Source of the DNA: Lichina pygmaea
Taxonomy: Eukaryota; Ascomycota; Lichinomycetes; Lichinales; Lichinaceae
Direction: 5' to 3'
Length of the DNA stretch: 64,000 bases
Assembly: GCA_963422465.1 (NCBI GenBank)
Contig: OY730169.1
Location: forward strand, 806,001 to 870,000
The notes beneath the pieces were generated by a model. The model made no database searches. It worked only from the letters and a program-made list of their open reading frames with translations, and was not told where the DNA came from. The position numbers and the translations under genes are program-made. Within the stretch, counting starts at the first letter, position 1; each line of letters opens with the position of its first letter. This document shows positions 11,785-22,596 of this stretch, in pieces.

Positions 11785-12882
11785 AAAGACAGCCGCAGAA
11801 GTGGACCACGATAGACATGTCACTTGGCTCAAGCTCGAGCCAAGCTTGAACGTGGCCGTTCTCGTCCCAAATCTCCTGTCTCCGGCTCCGTTTCGCATTG
11901 TTTTCGTTCGCTGCTCTCCATCTCGAATCATCCATTGATCTGGAAAAATTTGAAAAAAAAAGGACTACGTCAACCACCTCCTCTCTGCCGACGCCGTCTC
12001 TCCTAGGGCACAAGCGGCCACCGATCGCGCTAGCGCGGCGATCCATCGGGCCGAATTCTCGCTTCAACCTCGTCGGACCCTTTCGCGATCATGACAACGA
12101 TGACGACGATTAGGGTGACGATGAGCGTGACGATGATCATGATTACGATTATGACGAACGCTTCTTGCTGTTGGGGGTGCTGTTTGTTCATTTTTTTTTT
12201 AAAAAAAAATGAATAATGTTTTCCTGGCCATGTCTGATCGGCCTTTTTGGATGCCTAGTGCCTTGGGCCTTGGGCCTTGTGCCCCGCGCCTTATCCTCCG
12301 TGCCCCCATGCCTTGTGGTCTCCGTGCTTGGTGGCCTTGCACCTTGCTCTTCGTGCTTCGTGCCTTGCACCCTTGTTCTTTCGTGCGCTGCACCTCGTTC
12401 GTCGCGTCTTGTGCTCCGTGTCTTTACGCTTCATATGACGGTGGTGTATGACGGTGGGTTATGGCGGTGGTGTATGACGACGGTCTATCGCGGAGGGTTC
12501 GTGGCCAGTGCGTACGACGGAGGGTCTATGGCGGCGAGGGAGGGGTAGCCGGGGGGAGTGGGGAGTGGGGAGTGTGGAGGGGTTGGCTGTAGCGATTGGC
12601 TTGATTGTCGCCTCCGAAAACGGAATGAACATGGCATACGAGAACCGAATGATTGAACTAGCTGGCAACGGGTCTGGGCCTGGCCGAGTTCCTCCAGGCG
12701 TGCCCTAACGTCTGATACATTCCATCGTCAGGGTCCCAGCGGAGCCCTTCTCCACCGACATCACGGCATCATCCTGTTCGGGTCAAAGCAAACGTCCCGG
12801 TCCCACCTCGATTTCCCTCAAGACGGCGTGCCCTCACTCGAGCCAGCGACGCCGTCTGGGATCCGCGGCATCCTTCGGCTGC
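11785..12882. other. Intergenic with degenerate short tandem repeats
   Basis: No gene is supported. It contains a T9A9 palindrome (about 12191-12209), a run of degenerate CCTTGTGC-like units (about 12245-12425) and GTATGACGGTGG-type units (about 12432-12500), which explain the open frames seen there. Confidence 0.5.
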
Positions 12883-13435
12883 TCACTTTCCCTTGCCGCC
12901 GTCGCCGCCGCTCGGCGTGTAGGAAGCGCCGCCCTTGCCGTCGTTGTGGTAGGTCGATCCTGTCGAGCGGGTCACGGCTCGTCAGCTCGCAACGTCCACC
13001 ACGGGCACATACGGACGGTGAAGTACGTACCGTTGGAGTTACTGTAGTAGTAACTGCCGTCCCTGCAATGTACGTCGGCCACAGATCGCCACCCACTGCC
13101 GGACAGAGGCAGCAAGGCCGAGATGAGGTGTACGACGGCCAGCAGAACGTCGGCAACCTACCGGTTCGAATAGTGGTAGCTGTTGCCGTTCGAGGCGCCG
13201 CTGCCATAGTCGCGAGAGCAGTAGTGATTCCCTGGCGAGGCACGAGGCGGCAAAGGCACACAAGTATCGGTCAGCGACATGCGATCCTGTACGTTACACC
13301 TCCGTCGCTCCGCTCTCGTACGCGGCCTCGAGACGGTGCGGCAAACGGCTCGTGTCAAAAACCGAGGGGCATACCCCGGTCGTTCGTCCCGCTGGACTTG
13401 TAGCTGTAATCATTTCCTCGGTTATCTTGAGGCAT
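12883..13435 (-). CDS. Small Tyr/Ser/Asn/Gly-rich fungal protein, paralog A
   Basis: Four exons, 13435-13375 (61 nt), 13231-13162 (70), 13062-13031 (32) and 12959-12883 (77), encode 79 aa. The introns (143, 99 and 71 nt) have GT..AG ends in phases 1, 2 and 1; the last has GCTGAC before the acceptor. The protein begins MPQDNRGNDYSYKSSG, continues NHYCSRDYGSG and SYHYSNRDGSYYYSNSNG, then STYHNDGKGGASYTPSGG and a short basic end. There is no signal peptide or membrane segment; it is very polar and probably disordered. I recall similar short proteins across moulds but no assigned function. A second copy with the same exon lengths lies at 17110-17545 on the same strand. Confidence 0.78.
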
Positions 13436-14281
13436 CGTGACGATTTTGACCCTCTGTCGAACGATCTTGGGATTCGCTGTTATCGGTCAGCTCTGAGGCT
13501 GGGGAGGGGGGGGAGGGGACGAGAGGGGAAGAGAGGGAAACACAGCAGGTGAATAGACGCCCAAGGAAAAGATTTACTGCACCGGACTGGCGGAGTGTGC
13601 TTCTCGGTAGGCTCGAGTCACCGGTCGATGTTGCAGATGCTGAGCTCCGGCGAGTGACGAGCGGTGGGTCTGGGAGAAGGAAAGGAAGAGGTGGCGTGGT
13701 GGGGCCAGGGATGTCGCTCGCTTTTAGTCGTGTGCTGCGGCGTCGATGCATGCGGTGCTCCGTATTCCGGCAGCTGCCTTGTCTGCCGTGCCTGCCGCTA
13801 GCCGTAATTACCAGTAGATCTTAATTGGCACTTCACTTGACTGGTAACGGCGGCTTTCCGCGATCACCGGACCTCGGCTGTACGATAAGCCTACAGAAGG
13901 AGGGGCTGCGTATGTGGCCGGGGGGTGGTCGGTACTTCGGACGGACGGCCAAGTCCTCCTCGGCACAATCTGGGTGGAAGCTACCTTCGTACCGGTCGCG
14001 ACCGACCTGGCTCCGTCCCGACCCTCGTACGAGGCCACCGGACGCTTCTTCCTGCATGGAAGCAACACAGAGTTCATCCCACCCTCCGGGCCGCGCCAAG
14101 AGCTGTGCTGCGAAGGCACGCGCTGGTGGCTCCGGGTACCTCCGTACGGGGTATGATGGGAGTACTCGTACACGATCGTCCGTCTCGGACAAGCCGCGGA
14201 GTTCCGACCCCGTCGACCTTCGCGACCGAGAGTGTGGCCAACGCACGATCACTTCAAGGGTAATTGTTATCGGCACACCAC
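13436..14281. other. Intergenic, no gene recognised
   Basis: This is the upstream flank of paralog A. Open frames in several frames overlap each other and show no family resemblance. Nothing else was recognised. Confidence 0.5.
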
Positions 14282-14867
14282 ACCCTGTTGCGCTAGCGGT
14301 GCACCACAACTTTTGTTGGCAACACACCCCTTTGAAATATGTTAGCAGTACTCCGTACTTCCGTACACCGCTGTTGGAGACGGACTCCAGCTCCGTACTC
14401 ACACGTGTACCCCCCCTGACACATGTCCATACCCCTTCCCTTGCCGCAAGTACCTTCCAACCTGTGGCACTCAGCCGCAGAGAAGATAAGTATCCCTAAA
14501 CTTCCGAGACTTCCACAGCTCCTAGAGTGTCTAACCCCCCCCCTCAAAAAATACTACATATAGCATCACATCTGAGGTTTGTCTACACATTTGAACTGCT
14601 GGAAAAAGATCATGGCTGAGAAATGGTCGAGGTGTGATGTTACTATGACTCATGATAACTGAGACTTTGCGGTACTCCAAAGCCACTCACTGACAGTAGG
14701 AAAACCAACGGGAAGATGGAAGTAGAAAGTATGTACCTCGGTACTCACGCACGATGTTGGTGATCTGGAGTGTGTCTCTAACAGCGCTGAGCTGAGTGTA
14801 CTGCTGACGTATTTCAAAGGGGTGTGTTGCCAACAAAGGCCGGGGTGTACTGCTAGCATGATAGGGT
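14282..14867. mobile_element. MITE-like element with about 120-bp terminal inverted repeats
   Basis: The arm at 14282-14404 recurs inverted at 14748-14867. Both share the core TTTGTTGGCAACACACCCC followed by TTTGAAATA and, near the outer end, GCTAGC. The arms diverge by scattered substitutions and short gaps. About 340 bp of non-coding DNA lies between. Long inverted ends and no open frame suggest a non-autonomous DNA transposon relic; a clear target duplication was not found, so a fold-back repeat of other origin remains possible. Confidence 0.6.
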
Positions 14868-16474
14868 TACTTCAATTATATCCAGCGACCGACTACTCCG
14901 TACAGATGCAGTTGGAGCACGACCGGGACACAGGCACGACAGCATATCGAAACCAAGAGCCGACAGCACCTGGTAACTCTCTCGCCGGCAGCACTAGCGT
15001 CCCGCACCTGCGGCATTGCAGTCTACCGTAACGTGGGGGTCGCCACGCTTTCCGTAGCTTCGTTGCTTTTCGGCAATTTGTTCTTGGGACGGGTGCCGTC
15101 GACACGGCTCGTAGGCCAGGGCCAAGGACCGGGGGGGATCAAAACCCGGGGAGAGGAGACGGCAAGCGGATTGACCGGGCCGATCCGTCCATGGTCTTGG
15201 TGATCGCGGCAGACTAACCAGATGGCGTAAAGCGGATCAAGCTATCGTGTCACGTGCTTCCGTCCCTCCCGCTGTTTAGAGACGGGCGACAGACGACGCT
15301 GTTTCGGGCCTTGTGTCATTCTTACGGTATCCTCGTCTTGGCTTCCTGGGATGCAGCGTGTAGAGCTCACGGTGGTACCGCATGTTCATGTTGAAGCTAT
15401 CCCCGAGATGACGCACATGTCCGATCTCACCAAATCTCTGACCGCGAGTGGCCAGAGTGGCCAGAGTTCTCGGTGCAAGCATCGCTGTGCCGGTCGTACC
15501 TACCCAGGGTCCTAACAGTAGCCATGCCTCCCCATCCTGGATTCCTGAGAGCTACCTGCAGTTCTGGAAACCGTCCACTCCTGAAAGGCCTGACCGATCC
15601 TCGAAGACTGGATCGGTCAGGAGACCCGTAGCCCTGTCGGGGAAAACTCGTTCGAGCAGGACCCAGTCGTGGGAGGGGGGATCAGGTCTCATGTTCCACT
15701 TTACACCTGCTCCCTTATCCCTTCGATTTCCATCCAGTTTCTGTCCGTACCGAACCAGACAACGCTTCTTGTATGAGAGCCGTCTTCTCCGTTCAAAAAG
15801 CGATGATCACGCCTCGATGACGACAGAAACAGGAACCAGACATTTCGATACGCTTCGGAAACCAAACGTGACAAAGGCGGCGACGGTCCTTCACCTTGAT
15901 CTCTCGCACACTGCAGATGACATGGCAACTCCGTACCGTGCCATGGCATGCGAGAGCTTCTCTCAGGTAGCTGGAGTAAAGCTTGTGATCATCTGTCCTG
16001 TGGCCGGAGACCTTGAAGACTCAGCCAGGGACTCGACCGCCTCCAGTATGTCACGAGCCAAGCCACGTGACGCGGGCGGGGACGACTCGGCATCCCGACA
16101 TCTCAACAAGGACAGCGGGAAGAGGAGCTAGAGTGAGCATACAAGAGAGGAGCGAGAGGACTTGTAGATTGGTCGACCGATCAACCGACCATCAAGCACA
16201 CAAAGTAACCCCCTCTTCGTGAAAGACAGGTCCTTGGTGCCTCGAATAACTCCTGCGTCGCGAGACACCGAGAGCCGAGCAGTACCTCGTACTGTACTGC
16301 AGCTAAGAGGTTATCCTGTCCGCCGATATTTCCGTGCTGCTGCTGTCCCCTAAATTGACACCTGTGATTGTTATCGCTCTCTGACCCGTCAGTGGCAGAA
16401 CTTCTCCTCGCTACAGGCATCTATATCTCACTCGCCATGGCCGGCGGCTTGGCAGTACCGTGGTCTTTGCCCGA
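14868..16474. other. Intergenic; one hairpin, no supported gene
   Basis: A 227-codon open frame at 15448-16131 (+) has no recognisable domain and no introns, and is not accepted as a gene. Apart from the hairpin at 15589-15621 nothing was recognised. Confidence 0.45.
15589..15621. repeat. Perfect 12-bp hairpin
   Basis: CCTGACCGATCC at 15589-15600 is followed after nine bases by its exact reverse complement at 15610-15621. Confidence 0.85.
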
Positions 16475-16879
16475 CTACTCGTGGTCATAGTAGTCGTCGT
16501 AGTTAACGTCGTCGTAGTCGTCGGCGTAGTCGTCGGCGTAGCCGTTGACGTCCTCGCTGCGGTCATCGTCATACTGCTCGTGGTGGTCCGCCTTCGGGCA
16601 GTTGCCGTCGTCGTCTTGGTCGTGGCTGTCAATAACCTCGCGGTAATCTTCGTTGCCACGATCCTGGACGCGGTCCTCGACGACCTCACGGTAGCCATCG
16701 TCGCCTTGGTCGCGGCTGTCGACAACCTCGCGGTAGTCGTAGCTACCATGATCTTGGACGCAGTCCTCACGGTAGCCATAAGTCTGCTGACCACGATCAT
16801 CGCTCTTCCGATATTTCCGTCGTCCTTTGGACAGTCGATGTTGTCTCCCTTGTTGTAGCCTGTGGAAGCCACCCGGCCT
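16475..16879 (-). other. Acidic repeat-bearing open frame downstream of paralog B
   Basis: The minus strand is open for 135 codons ending in TAG at 16477-16475, but has no Met. It reads as imperfect repeats such as YREDCVQDHGSYDYREVVD, DGYREVVEDRVQDRG and YREVIDSHDQDDDG, then a very acidic tail (GYADDYADDYDD, YDDYYDHE). Upstream, 17109-16880 continues in the frame of paralog B after its TGA, with Gly/Tyr-rich text (GHSYARGHYERADII). A GTATGT donor at about 16960 and an AAAG acceptor near 16827 would connect the two frames. It may be a separate gene, a longer isoform of B, or decayed coding DNA. Confidence 0.4.
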
Positions 16880-17109
16880 TCACGCCCTTGGCTAGAGCTG
16901 CCTCTCGGGGCGCTTTGCTTGTGGGTTGTCATAGCGCCGCGACCATGGCCCGACATACCCCTGGCAGCGTAGTGATCACTGCCCTCTCCGTCCTGGCAAC
17001 CATAGATGCGCGAGTAGCCCTGATCATCACGGATAATGTCTGCTCGTTCATAGTGACCACGAGCATAGCTATGGCCCGGAGCGTAGCGGCTGCCGTTCCT
17101 CCCGTCCTG

Positions 17110-17545
17110 TCATCCATGACCGAGCCTGCCATGTCGATCGTAGTAGCAGTTGCCCCTGCCATCGTCGTAGTACGTTGACCCTCGTAGACGATCCTCAGCC
17201 ATGTACCGGTGATGCCATGTCGTGGAGGTGATTATGTACCATCGGAGTTGCTGTGATAGAAGCCACCGTCTCTGTATAGCCAGGCATCAGCTACCGCACT
17301 ACAGAGATCTTGTGACACGCAATTGATCAGATCCAGTCGTGCCTTACCGGCTCGAGTGATGGAAAGGATTCGGATTCGGGACATTGCGGCCAGAGTCCCT
17401 AGAATCCCAGCGATTGCCTGATACACGCGCGTCAAGGGACGCCTCCAAGGGCAACTGCACGGCTGATGATAGCAACAACCCCACCCTGGGCGTTGCTCCC
17501 GCGGCACTTGCAGACGTAGGGATTCCCAAAGTTGTCGTACGGCAT
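17110..17545 (-). CDS. Small Tyr/Ser/Asn/Gly-rich fungal protein, paralog B
   Basis: Exons 17545-17485 (61 nt), 17417-17348 (70), 17271-17240 (32) and 17180-17110 (71) give 77 aa. Exon lengths one to three and intron phases 1, 2, 1 match paralog A exactly; introns are 67, 76 and 59 nt. It reads MPYDNFGNPYVCKC, NRWDSRDSG, HHSSRDGGFYHSNSDG, STYYDDGRGNCYYDRHG and stops at TGA 17112-17110. The first donor (GTGGGG) and last acceptor (TACGAG) are weak. It has diverged more than A from the usual YYYSN pattern. Sequence after the TGA stays open in frame for over 200 bases, so a longer ancestral protein is possible. Confidence 0.65.
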
Positions 17546-18413
17546 AATGCGATGGGGGAGCTCTTCTGAGCGGCCGAGCCTGGAAGCGCGAAGGAGGCAG
17601 AGTTTGGTTCCGTAGGCTCACCATGTTGTTGCGTCGACCGTATCGACGCACGGTGGAGATTGGAAGACGCGAGAGTATCGCTGTTGAGACAATCTGCTGC
17701 GGCGCGAAAAGACCATATTGTAGTAGCTGCTGAGCTACTACCCCTCCTGCATTTCGTCAGGCTATCCGAGACTGGCAGGGGCCCTGAGACTCCACAAGGA
17801 ATGAAGTCCTCGCGATCGTGTCTGTCGATCCTCGGCGGTCGGCTCTTCGAGACTGGCTATTCTCTTGGAACATACCGTCCAGGAAGGGCCCGGCCAATCC
17901 TGGAAGACTCCGTCGGTAGGCAGGTCTATGGAGTTGTCGGCACGCTGCTGAAAGCCCTCAAACAGTCATCCGGTCGACGACCGAGCGAAACTAGGTGGGC
18001 TGCATCTGATCGAGACTGCTCATCCCTATTCAGACCCAGAAGTCATCCACCCCGGCTATGAGGCGGAGGCGCCGGAGTCGCTGCTCTTTACTCTGACTTC
18101 CCGCAGTTCGACGGAAGGCCAGGCTCTGACGATGAGCTGTAGTGTTATTGCGCGCCCTCTTGGGCCAGGAACGTAAGCGGGGGTTGTCAGACTCGGACGG
18201 ACAGACCGTGGCAGATATGGGGCTTGAGTGATCATCGTGTAAAATCAGTCGCTATAGTTCATGTATCGATCGGAAGGTGCAAAGAAAAAATCGAGTCGAG
18301 GAATGGTATCGTCAGAACAAAAGAAGAGAAGAGGAGACGACGGGGTCGTCCTCTGGTATTAAAATGCCCACCGGTCGAAAGGAGAACCAGTTCAACTTTC
18401 CAGATTCAGCCCA
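17546..18413. other. Intergenic, no gene recognised
   Basis: It lies between the start of paralog B and the 3' end of the next minus-strand gene. A 133-codon frame at 17660-18061 (+) has no recognisable feature. Confidence 0.5.
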
Positions 18414-20380
18414 TCAAACCATTATCCTCATCCTCGGTTCAGCAGAGGCGTCGATCGTCAGATCGTTGGACGGCTCGCCACGATCCAGCAGTCTCCGCAG
18501 GTGGTCGCCCTCGATCTTTCGGCTGTTCAGCCTGGACGCTTCCAACCTCTCGACACCGCTCTGGATGCTTTCGAGATGTACGTTGAGCGGGAGATCGGAG
18601 CGACCCCGTACAAGCCTTGGTGTGGCCACGCGCTCGCGAAGATCTTCGAGGCCGGCCGCGATCTCCTGAAGCCGCAGCATCGTGGCGGTGACGTGTTCCA
18701 CCGCGGTGCGTCGGTACGTTGCCACATCCTTGAGGAGTTCGATCCTCTGCCCCAGCTGACTGAGTATGCCCCTGTTGTGCCCGAAGAACGCTCGCAGAAA
18801 TGACAGCTTCTCCGCCTTTGACGACACGGCTTCGTGGGTCTCGCGCGTGACGATGCCGTTGATGACGTCAAGACGGTCTTCCATACCCGTGAGCAACAGC
18901 AGCAGCGCTTGCGCTTCGGTAATCAGCCTGTTGATCTCCTCTTCGACGGTGCGCGCATGTCGTATATACTGGTCCAGGACGGCCGTTTCCGTGAATGGGG
19001 TTGTGCCGAAGACCCAGCTAGCAGCGTCGACCATGAGCGACTGCAGAGCACTTTTTGACGCTTCATTCTGGGCGACGGCGGCGAGTACACGCTTGGTCCA
19101 TCGAGTCGTTGCCAGAACGTTGTCAACGGCTCGGCCGATGTGGCTGTTGTACCTTTGGAGGTCGTTCGACGCCGTTCGGGAGGTGTCGATGAAGCCGTCG
19201 AACTCCATCATCATCTCGTTTCTAGCAGGCGACTGGTAAGTACACGCTGCTGCTTGCGCTTTGCTCGACACTGGGAACATTACAACAGCAAAAGCCCGGT
19301 GCTAGACAAGAGATGGAGCCCGGAGATACTCAGACGTAAGAAACGGTCTTACCTTGCGGGCAGGGTACTGAATCGGACTCGCTGTCGCAGGTCTCGGAGG
19401 GCGGTTTCTCCTCGCTTCATGTCCGAGGGCAGGTCTAGGCCGGTGGAGCTGGACTCCAGCACCGACTCGAACTTGGTCTGGAGCTCCATCATCCGGTCAA
19501 ACTCGAGCGGCGAATCTCGCTGCGTCTGAGATGTGTACCTTCCGCAGAATGGGAGATATTGAGCCGGTACCCCTGGCAAGCGGCATACTGGCGACATTGT
19601 GCGCGATATCGAACCTGAGATCGAGTCCAGAGCCGCCGTGACGTAGCTCCGCGTCCAAAGCCCGATGAGTAAAAAGGGAAGGAGGAAAAAGGCGTAGAAC
19701 ACCAGACGCCGTAGGATGCCGCTTCCAGCAAAGCCAGCCCATGACCAAGCCCACGCAAGGCCAGACATCGCCTCTGCGCGAATGATGTCCAAGATGTTTT
19801 CGTTGGTAGCCACCCGTGCTCCCGCTGGCTTTCTCTTACGCTGCCGGGCGCTGTTACTCGAGTCTCTGTAGACTCTCTCGACGTCGGACCGTCTTGCGGG
19901 AACTGAGCGTTCTTCGATTTCGGATTCTGTAAGGGCTTCGGTGTTCCTCCTCGAATGTAGCTCTTTTGTCCTCGACCTCTTCGTCCTCGGCCCCGGAGGC
20001 GTCCATGACGCATCGATGAGAGGCATCACGAGTTCTGGTCCAACAGCCTCTGTACTGCTGCGGTCCGTCTTTCGACGCCGTGTCGCTGGCGTCGCATGCT
20101 GCTGTGGCGCATGCGCTTCCTCACCGTCCATGCGCCGTGGCCTCATGTAACGACCGTCGCTTTCTGTTGTTTCCTCCCTTGTACCTCTGACTTCGTGGGC
20201 TTTGCACCGTTTGCCGGCACTCCCTTCGTCTTCTTCATCCTCGGACGTTTCCTGGATATATAAATCGTCGTCTTCGATAATGCTGTCGACTGCCCAGGAC
20301 TGTCCGAGTCCCAAATCGCGTCGAGGATTCTCGGCTGGCTTAACAGCGCTCCGTTCTCTCTGATATGGCTTTCGTGCCAT
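18414..20380 (-). CDS. Conserved fungal protein with one membrane segment and coiled coils
   Basis: Two exons, 20380-19353 and 19221-18414, joined over a 131-nt phase-2 intron (donor GTAAGA, acceptor CTGCTAG), give 611 aa. The N-terminal third is charged and disordered with basic KRSR/KRKPAG patches. One hydrophobic segment (LVFYAFFLLPFLLIGLWT) lies near residues 225-245. The C-terminal half is helical: FDRMMELQTKFESVLESS, FDGFIDTSRTASNDLQRYNS, LDQYIRHARTVEEEINRL and LESIQSGVERLEASRLN. I recognise it as conserved in related moulds but know no function. A basic N-terminal domain before one membrane helix would suit a nuclear-envelope or ER protein, which is inference. Confidence 0.82.
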
Positions 20381-20698
20381 GTTACAAAAACTGTGTAGTT
20401 AAACTCCCATCTAGCTACTGGAAGTGGATGATATCGGCCTGGTAGCGTCAGTGGATATCCTGCGATTCGGAATGTTGCCGGTTGCGCGATGATGCAGTAT
20501 GACGCAGACGCGACACGCATGGTTTAGTGTACGGTACCGGAACCGTATGGCGTCCAGCGCGTCTAACGCGTCTAAAGCGCCAGTAGCGTCGCGTTGCCAA
20601 CCTTGCTCGGCTGAGACCAATATCGATTTTGCGTCTTGAACATCGATCGACATTCTTCGTCAGAGAAACAGCCAGCCCTTTCTCTCTGGCTGTCTCCG
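20381..20698. promoter_or_regulatory. Divergent promoter region, membrane protein and mitochondrial ThrRS
   Basis: Starts at 20380 (-) and 20699 (+) point away from each other over 318 bp. No defined element was recognised; a short direct GCGTCTAA repeat occurs near 20558-20575. Confidence 0.4.
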
Positions 20699-22225
20699 AT
20701 GCGGTTCTTGCGATCCTCCACCATCCGGCTGTGGACATCCCGTCTTCGACTTACAGGTAACCTCGAGCCGCTCTTCTCCTGCCCGATCAAGTCGACCTGC
20801 AGATTCTCCTCTAGTTTGCCAGGGACCACCGACACTCTCCAGATAACCCACCACGACCATCGGTACCTAGCCAAAGAGCAGGGGCTGTTTGTTTTTTCTG
20901 AGAAGAGCCCTGGCTCTCCACTTTTCTTGCCGCGTGGCGCGCACATCTTCAACACCCTCGTCTCTTTTCTTCGCGCCCAACATCAACAGTATGGATACGA
21001 GGAGGTTATCACGCCTACATTCTACAAGAGCTCGTTATGGATGCGCTCTGGCCACTGGGTCAAGTACCGAAATGATATGTTCGACGTGCTGAGCCCCGGC
21101 GAAAGGTGGAAAGGCAAAGGCGGCCATGAGCACTACGCGCTCAAGCCTATGAATTGCCCTGGCCACTGCCTCTTGTTCCAGTCGAGGCTCCGAGGCTACA
21201 AGGAGTTGCCTATAAGATACACGGACTTTGGCTCACTCCATCGGAATGAACCGTCCGGGACGTTGTCTGGTCTGACTCGACTCAGAAGATTCCATCAAGA
21301 CGACGGACATATCTTTTGCGCGCCCTCGCAGGTCGCACAAGAGATCTCGTCGACGCTGGAGTTTGTCGCAATGGTCTACGACACCTTCAAGCTCCCTTCT
21401 TTCAAACTTGTTCTGTCAACAAAGCCACAGCAAAATTTCATCGGGCAGGATAAGGACTGGGAGATGGCTGAAGCGGCGCTGAAGGAAGCTCTGGTCAGCA
21501 GCGGGCAGGAGTGGTCTGTCGCCGAAGGAGAGGGGGCCTTTTATGGCCCCAAGATCGACATCATCTTGGACGACGTGCGAGGAAGGCAGCACCAGACGGC
21601 CACCCTGCAGCTCGACTTTCAGCTGCCGGGGAGGCTGGGCCTGGAATACTCGACCGCAGATGGGATCGACGTCCCCGTCATCATCCATCGAGCTATATAT
21701 GGTTCCGTCGAGCGGTTCATGGCACTATTGATCGAGCACTACCAAGGGAAATGGCCCTTTTGGCTGAGCCCTCGACAAGCGATCATCCTCACGGTGAACT
21801 CGACGGACGACATCACAAGCTATGCCCGCCAGATATGCTCGTTGATACAGGGCCGAGCAGCCGCAAAGGGCGAAGCCGGTTCCGTGCTACGCCCTCAGCC
21901 TATCTATGCGCCACGCTTCGCTGTCGAGGTGGATGACAGTGCGATGAGTTTGCAAAGGAAGATCAGCAGGGCCAAAGATAGAGGCTACAACATGATCATG
22001 GTCGTCGGCTCTCGCAACCCGCCCCAAGGAACCCTCGAACTCGACATCACGCATACCGCCCGCAAACTCCCGGCCCGCCAGATACTATCAAGCGTTCTGG
22101 ACCCGCATCACGCGGGCGGGGATGTTGCTGAGAACCCAGATGTCATCGGCGACGGCCGCAGTGTGACCATGCGGCCGCAGCAGGTGTATGAGTACTTCTG
22201 CCAACTCTCGGGGGCCTACGAGTAG
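20699..22225 (+). CDS. MST1: Mitochondrial threonyl-tRNA synthetase (class II)
   Basis: A single exon encodes 508 aa from the Met at 20699. An in-frame Met at 20636 exists, but MRFLRSSTIRLWTSRLRLTG at 20699 is a typical mitochondrial presequence. The class II core shows FLPRGAHIFNTLVSFLR, the ThrRS signature ALKPMNCPGHCLLF, motif 2 (SLHRNEPSGTLSGLTRLRRF, then HQDDGHIFC) and motif 3 YGSVERFMALLIEH. PFWLSPRQAIILTVN opens the C-terminal anticodon-binding domain. The cytosolic N-terminal TGS and editing domains are absent, as in yeast Mst1 (462 aa). It charges mitochondrial tRNA-Thr. Confidence 0.94.
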   Translation: MRFLRSSTIRLWTSRLRLTGNLEPLFSCPIKSTCRFSSSLPGTTDTLQITHHDHRYLAKEQGLFVFSEKSPGSPLFLPRGAHIFNTLVSFLRAQHQQYGYEEVITPTFYKSSLWMRSGHWVKYRNDMFDVLSPGERWKGKGGHEHYALKPMNCPGHCLLFQSRLRGYKELPIRYTDFGSLHRNEPSGTLSGLTRLRRFHQDDGHIFCAPSQVAQEISSTLEFVAMVYDTFKLPSFKLVLSTKPQQNFIGQDKDWEMAEAALKEALVSSGQEWSVAEGEGAFYGPKIDIILDDVRGRQHQTATLQLDFQLPGRLGLEYSTADGIDVPVIIHRAIYGSVERFMALLIEHYQGKWPFWLSPRQAIILTVNSTDDITSYARQICSLIQGRAAAKGEAGSVLRPQPIYAPRFAVEVDDSAMSLQRKISRAKDRGYNMIMVVGSRNPPQGTLELDITHTARKLPARQILSSVLDPHHAGGDVAENPDVIGDGRSVTMRPQQVYEYFCQLSGAYE

Positions 22226-22596
22226 CATAAACATGACCATCCAAGCTTAATACCATCAACAGAGTCGCATCGGAAATACGTATATCATCTTGCTGGATCA
22301 TTGGAAGGTCTTCAGTTCAGTGGGCTGTACTCCCTGACTCGTACATACGTAATTGGATGCCATACGGTAGATGACGGCACGTGATTGGATCACAAGCCCA
22401 TAATTAGTGCAGTCACACGCGGCTCCTGGAAATCACGGGGGCTCACAACCTCCAGGCCCCAAAAACACATTAGCGTCCTCGACGCGTTGCGACAGGATAT
22501 CTGTCAGGTGTTGGGGCATGGGAGATGGCTCCCAAGAGTACTGACACCCAAGGCTCCGACACGAAAGTATCGGCTACCGCTGGGGTTTATTGGTTC
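22226..22596. other. Intergenic, upstream of the bHLH gene
   Basis: No gene or repeat was recognised. The in-frame extension 22525-22596 could be coding if the bHLH gene starts at 22525. Confidence 0.4.

Noticed and set aside
11209-11931. 240-codon minus-strand frame
   Set aside because: Arg/Ser-rich shadow of the tentative plus-strand exons; no conserved motif.
13825-14499. 224-codon plus-strand frame
   Set aside because: It runs into the inverted-repeat element and has no recognisable domain.
15448-16131. 227-codon plus-strand frame
   Set aside because: Low-complexity, no domain, no splice structure; kept only as a note.
16460-16858. Val/Ala/Leu-rich plus-strand frame resembling a membrane protein
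   Set aside because: It is the complement of the acidic GAC/GAT-rich minus-strand repeats, which explains its hydrophobic look.
17660-18061. 133-codon plus-strand frame upstream of paralog B
   Set aside because: No motif and no support from splicing or family resemblance.
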